In this document: positions 7,488 to 9,704 of the stretch, one piece after another
Numbering within the stretch: the stretch's first letter is position 1
Layout of the letters: the number at the start of each line of letters is the position of its first letter
Assembly (NCBI GenBank): GCA_964396595.1
Contig: CAYNFR010000052.1
Location: 1-9,704 of the forward strand
Length of the DNA: 9,704 nt
Origin: CAYNFR01 sp964396595
GTDB lineage: Bacteria > Bacteroidota > Bacteroidia > Chitinophagales > Saprospiraceae
Reading direction: 5' to 3'
Program-made: the position numbers and the translations under genes
The notes under the pieces: model-generated
What the model was told of the DNA's origin: nothing
What the model saw: the letters and a program-made list of their open reading frames with translations, nothing else
Databases searched by the model: none

Positions 7488-8198
7488 ATGAAAAGAAGAG
7501 ATTCCATTAAATCTATTGTTATCGGCGCCACAGGCAGTGCTGCCCTTCTGACTGCATGCGCCATGCCGGAAGAAAAGGACATCAAAGAGATAAAAATCGC
7601 CACAGAGGCCTATCTCTCTACACGTACACCGGCAGAGAGGGAAAAACTCGAAACACTTTTTAATGCCGAATACCTTACCGATCACGAAGTCAAGACGCTA
7701 GAGCTGCTATGTGACTGGATATTACCTGCAGATCAATATGGCCCGGCAGCTACGGAAGTAGGGGTTGTCGATTTTATTGACTTCATCGTAAAGGATATGC
7801 CACACTATAAGTTGCCCATGCGGGGCGGATTGATGTGGCTGGATCACCATTGTAGAAGTACCTACGACAATAACTTTAGAGAATTGGGCAGTAGTAAACA
7901 AAAAGAATTACTAGACATAATATCCTACCCGAGTGCAGCAGACAAAGGCTTCTCGCAAGGGTATTCTTTCTTTAAACTAGTAAAAAATCTGACACTATCG
8001 GGTTACTACACTTCACGAGAAGGTGTAAAATCTATTGGTTTTAAAGGCAATACACCTAATATCTGGGATGGCGTACCAGATGAAATCTTAAAAGAACATG
8101 GACTTGAATACGATCCGGTATGGATAGCGAAATGTGTCGATCAATCTAAAAGAGAAGATGTTGCTGAATGGGATGATGAGGGTAATTTGTTGACATAG
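7488..8198 (+). CDS. Gluconate 2-dehydrogenase subunit 3 family protein, Tat lipoprotein
   Basis: This 236-residue small subunit accompanies the GMC flavoprotein encoded just upstream, with a 12-bp gap and surely one transcript. Its N-terminus, M-K-R-R-D-S-I-K, followed by a hydrophobic stretch, is a twin-arginine signal with R3-R4. The stretch ends in a lipobox L21-T-A-C24, so the mature protein is probably lipid-anchored on the periplasmic side of the inner membrane. The body matches the gluconate 2-dehydrogenase gamma/subunit 3 family: LTDHEVKTLELLCDWILPAD, then GVVDFIDFIV, and later a GYYTSREGVKSIGF segment. In known complexes this subunit carries the Tat signal for the flavoprotein and aids its maturation. 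No heme-binding CxxCH is present, so it does not itself replace the missing cytochrome subunit. The electron acceptor remains unknown. Confidence 0.9.
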   Translation: MKRRDSIKSIVIGATGSAALLTACAMPEEKDIKEIKIATEAYLSTRTPAEREKLETLFNAEYLTDHEVKTLELLCDWILPADQYGPAATEVGVVDFIDFIVKDMPHYKLPMRGGLMWLDHHCRSTYDNNFRELGSSKQKELLDIISYPSAADKGFSQGYSFFKLVKNLTLSGYYTSREGVKSIGFKGNTPNIWDGVPDEILKEHGLEYDPVWIAKCVDQSKREDVAEWDDEGNLLT

Positions 8199-8211
8199 AA
8201 TTTTGTTAAAA

Positions 8212-8238
8212 ACGATAGTTCTGTCGTCTTGTGGACGA
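8212..8238 (+). other. Two mutually exclusive short hairpins before the CoA-binding gene
   Basis: TCGTC at 8224-8228 can pair with GACGA at 8234-8238 (5-bp stem, 5-nt loop) or, in part, with ACGA at 8212-8215 (4-bp stem). The first hairpin covers a GTG that is in frame with the downstream gene. No U-run follows, so it is not a typical terminator. The stems are short and this may be chance. Confidence 0.2.
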
Positions 8239-8266
8239 GACAATCGCTGCTAAATCACAAAGCCTC

Positions 8267-8638
8267 ATGAATAAATCCCCAAAATCCGTACTTGTTATCG
8301 GAGCGAGTGATAACCCTGCCCGGACTTCCTATACTGCTTTGCAGATGTTAGCTGGGAGAGAATACACCACTACTGCAGTGGGCAACAGAATCGGAGAGGT
8401 AGCGGGTATCCCGATAATGGAGTCGGTAGAATTCGGGATATATGACACGATCACCCTATATATTAGTCCTACAAATCAACAACCGTATATCAAGATACTA
8501 TCTGAGATTCTAAAGCCGCGAAGGGTCATTTTTAATCCGGGAACTGAAAATCCTGAATTATACGCTATTTTAGATAGTCAAGGAATAGAAATCGTGGAGG
8601 CTTGTACACTTGTATTGTTGCGTACAGGGCAATTTTGA
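8267..8638 (+). CDS. CoA-binding domain protein, YccU-like
   Basis: This small cytoplasmic Rossmann-fold protein of 123 residues belongs to the CoA-binding family (CoA_binding_2; E. coli YccU). The nucleotide-binding loop VIGASDNPAR lies near 10-19. The family's C-terminal signatures FNPGTEN (89-95) and the terminal ACTLVLLRTGQF, with Cys113, are both intact. The domain resembles the N-terminal CoA-binding part of succinyl-CoA synthetase alpha, but the physiological role is unknown. I chose ATG at 8267, which starts just before the beta-strand leading into the loop. A GTG at 8231 would add 12 residues with no family support. It lies 68 bp after the subunit 3 gene on the same strand and may be read through from it, though no functional link is evident. 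Confidence 0.88.
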   Translation: MNKSPKSVLVIGASDNPARTSYTALQMLAGREYTTTAVGNRIGEVAGIPIMESVEFGIYDTITLYISPTNQQPYIKILSEILKPRRVIFNPGTENPELYAILDSQGIEIVEACTLVLLRTGQF

Positions 8639-8680
8639 TATGTGATTATGTAACGATTCTTTGTGGTGATATAAGGAGTT

Positions 8681-8780
8681 TCTTTCACGCCTTTTCCCTC
8701 TCTCACTATTTACTATTCACTTTTTACCTCTTCCCTTTGACAAGCTCAGGGTGAGTCTTTTCACTTTCCCCTTTTCACTT
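8681..8780. repeat. T/C-rich intergenic stretch with REP-like hairpin
   Basis: This gap between two convergent genes is strongly pyrimidine-biased on the + strand. It contains degenerate units such as CTTTTCAC (8757-8764 and 8771-8778, identical) and CTCACTATT/TACTATTCAC (8702-8720). Embedded in it, TTTGACAAGCTCAGGGTGA (8736-8754) can fold with the preceding CCC (8733-8735): CCC/GGG closes a TGA/TCA stem with a 2-nt bulge. From memory, close variants of this core (TTCGACAAGCTCAGGGTGA) recur as extragenic repeats in many environmental bacterial genomes, including Bacteroidota. Only one copy is in the window, so its repeat nature is inferred. The position fits a role as a bidirectional transcript end. 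No coding potential is seen. Confidence 0.5.
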
Positions 8781-9704
8781 CTAAAGGCTATACTTCTTCG
8801 CCAGATTTCTGCCTAGTTGGTACATGTGTACTTCATCAGGGCCGTCTGCTAGCCTTAGTATTCTTGCCCATGCATAAAAATGATAGAGTGGTACATCATT
8901 GCTGACACCCATTCCGCCGAAGACTTGGATAGCGCGATCGATGACGCGTTGTGCCATCATTGGGGCTGTTATTTTGATCATACTGATAAGTTCGGAAGCA
9001 CCTTTAGTTCCGTATTTATCCATGTGGTCTGCGGCCTTGAGAGTGAGAAGGCGAGCTTGCTCTATCTCGCAGTATGACTTGGCGATATCTTGTCTGATAT
9101 TGCTGTAGTCCATCAGGAGATTGCCGAAGGTACTACGCTGGGTACTACGCTGACACATCAGCTCAAGACTGCGTTGCGCCATACCGATCAGGCGCATACA
9201 GTGATGAATCCTACCGGGGCCTAGACGACCTTGTGCTATCTCGAAGCCTCTGCCCTCTCCGAGCAAAAGATTTTCTACAGGAACACGTACATTTTCCAAT
9301 AATACTTCTGCATGTCCACCAGGAGAATCAACAGAGCCCATCGCATACAGCGGTCTCAGCACCGTCACACCGGGTGTATCCATAGGCACGAGAACCATCG
9401 ACTGTTGTCTATGTCTTTCAAGTGTGGTGTCTGTCTTGCCCATGACGATGAGAATGCGACAGCGCGGATCCATGGCGCCTGATGACCACCATTTGCGACC
9501 ATTGATCACATACTCATCCCCTTCTCTGCGAATGGAAGTGGCAATATTTGTCGCATCTGAAGAGGCAACTTCCGGTTCAGTCATTAAGAAGGCAGAACGT
9601 ATATCACCTGCCATCAATGGCTTAAGCCATTGCGTCTGTTGTGTGGCGTTGCCATATTTTGCCAGCACCTCCATATTACCCGTATCCGGTGCAGAACAGT
9701 TAAA
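8781..9704 (-). CDS. Acyl-CoA dehydrogenase, ACAD10/11-like (5' end outside window)
   Basis: This flavoenzyme oxidises an acyl-CoA to the 2-enoyl-CoA. The visible 307 codons hold the middle and C-terminal domains; the frame runs open through the right edge (upstream residues read FNCSAPDTGN), so the N-terminal helical domain is cut off. The FAD/substrate segment FLMTEPEVASSDATNI, then NGRKWWSSGA and a PGGHAEVLLENVRVP stretch are visible, as is the C-terminal FGGMGVSNDVPL followed by RILRLADGPDEVH. The VASSDATN form and ADGPDEVH are typical of the ACAD10/11 branch. By motif alignment, the catalytic glutamate of medium-chain enzymes (YEGT) is an aspartate here (ADGP), which is usual for this branch. 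The substrate is unknown. The gene converges on the CoA-binding gene. Confidence 0.92.
   Translation of the reverse strand, partial: FNCSAPDTGNMEVLAKYGNATQQTQWLKPLMAGDIRSAFLMTEPEVASSDATNIATSIRREGDEYVINGRKWWSSGAMDPRCRILIVMGKTDTTLERHRQQSMVLVPMDTPGVTVLRPLYAMGSVDSPGGHAEVLLENVRVPVENLLLGEGRGFEIAQGRLGPGRIHHCMRLIGMAQRSLELMCQRSTQRSTFGNLLMDYSNIRQDIAKSYCEIEQARLLTLKAADHMDKYGTKGASELISMIKITAPMMAQRVIDRAIQVFGGMGVSNDVPLYHFYAWARILRLADGPDEVHMYQLGRNLAKKYSL
9129..9152. repeat. Perfect 12-bp tandem duplication inside the acyl-CoA dehydrogenase gene
   Basis: GGTACTACGCTG occurs twice head-to-tail. On the coding strand it encodes QRST-QRST just before FGNLL. The two arginines keep the R-x3-R-x2-FG spacing of the family, so the duplication preserves both frame and expected length. 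Confidence 0.85.

Noticed and set aside
8231..8266. GTG start giving a 12-residue extension of the CoA-binding protein
   Set aside because: The family begins close to the Rossmann strand; the extension is not conserved-looking and an ATG lies at 8267.
8880..9108. Two overlapping + strand open frames within the acyl-CoA dehydrogenase gene
   Set aside because: They lie opposite conserved dehydrogenase motifs, overlap each other in different frames and have no recognisable domains.
1..9704. A new defence, toxin-antitoxin, secretion or biosynthetic system
   Set aside because: Every gene fits a known metabolic, transport or resistance family and no cluster of unknown genes is present.

Overview
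The window most likely comes from a member of the Bacteroidota. Three things point that way: a subclass A2-type class A beta-lactamase built as a lipoprotein, start codons with weak or absent Shine-Dalgarno sequences and one exact TAnnTTTG -7 promoter element, and a GMC oxidoreductase paired with a Tat-exported lipoprotein of the gluconate 2-dehydrogenase subunit 3 family. Base composition looks moderate (roughly 40-45 % G+C by eye) and even across the window. No mobile-element gene, CRISPR array or clear foreign island is visible.

Layout. The left edge holds the 3' end of a tRNA, probably tRNA-Ser, with encoded CCA. It is followed on the + strand by a MOT1-type sulfate/molybdate transporter that begins with TTG, then by a lipoprotein class A beta-lactamase. 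The beta-lactamase converges, 18 bp apart, on a leftward glpD-glpK pair: aerobic glycerol-3-phosphate dehydrogenase followed by glycerol kinase. glpD diverges from a + strand pair, a GMC flavoprotein with a cysteine cluster and its Tat-lipoprotein small subunit. A small CoA-binding (YccU-like) protein follows. A T/C-rich intergenic stretch of about 100 bp, carrying a REP-like hairpin, separates it from a convergent acyl-CoA dehydrogenase of the ACAD10/11 type, whose 5' end lies beyond the right edge.

How the genes work together. GlpK and GlpD make the standard route glycerol -> glycerol-3-phosphate -> dihydroxyacetone phosphate, with electrons passed to the quinone pool. The divergent GMC/subunit 3 pair looks like a periplasm-facing, membrane-tethered dehydrogenase for a sugar, polyol or other alcohol. 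Its substrate and electron acceptor cannot be read from the sequence, and no cytochrome c subunit gene is adjacent. The remaining genes look like unlinked housekeeping or accessory functions. I found no clearly new multi-gene system. The points most worth a second look are the orphan GMC/subunit 3 pair, the unusual active-site surroundings of the beta-lactamase, the regulatory loop of GlpK, the extragenic repeat, and a 12-bp tandem repeat inside the acyl-CoA dehydrogenase gene.
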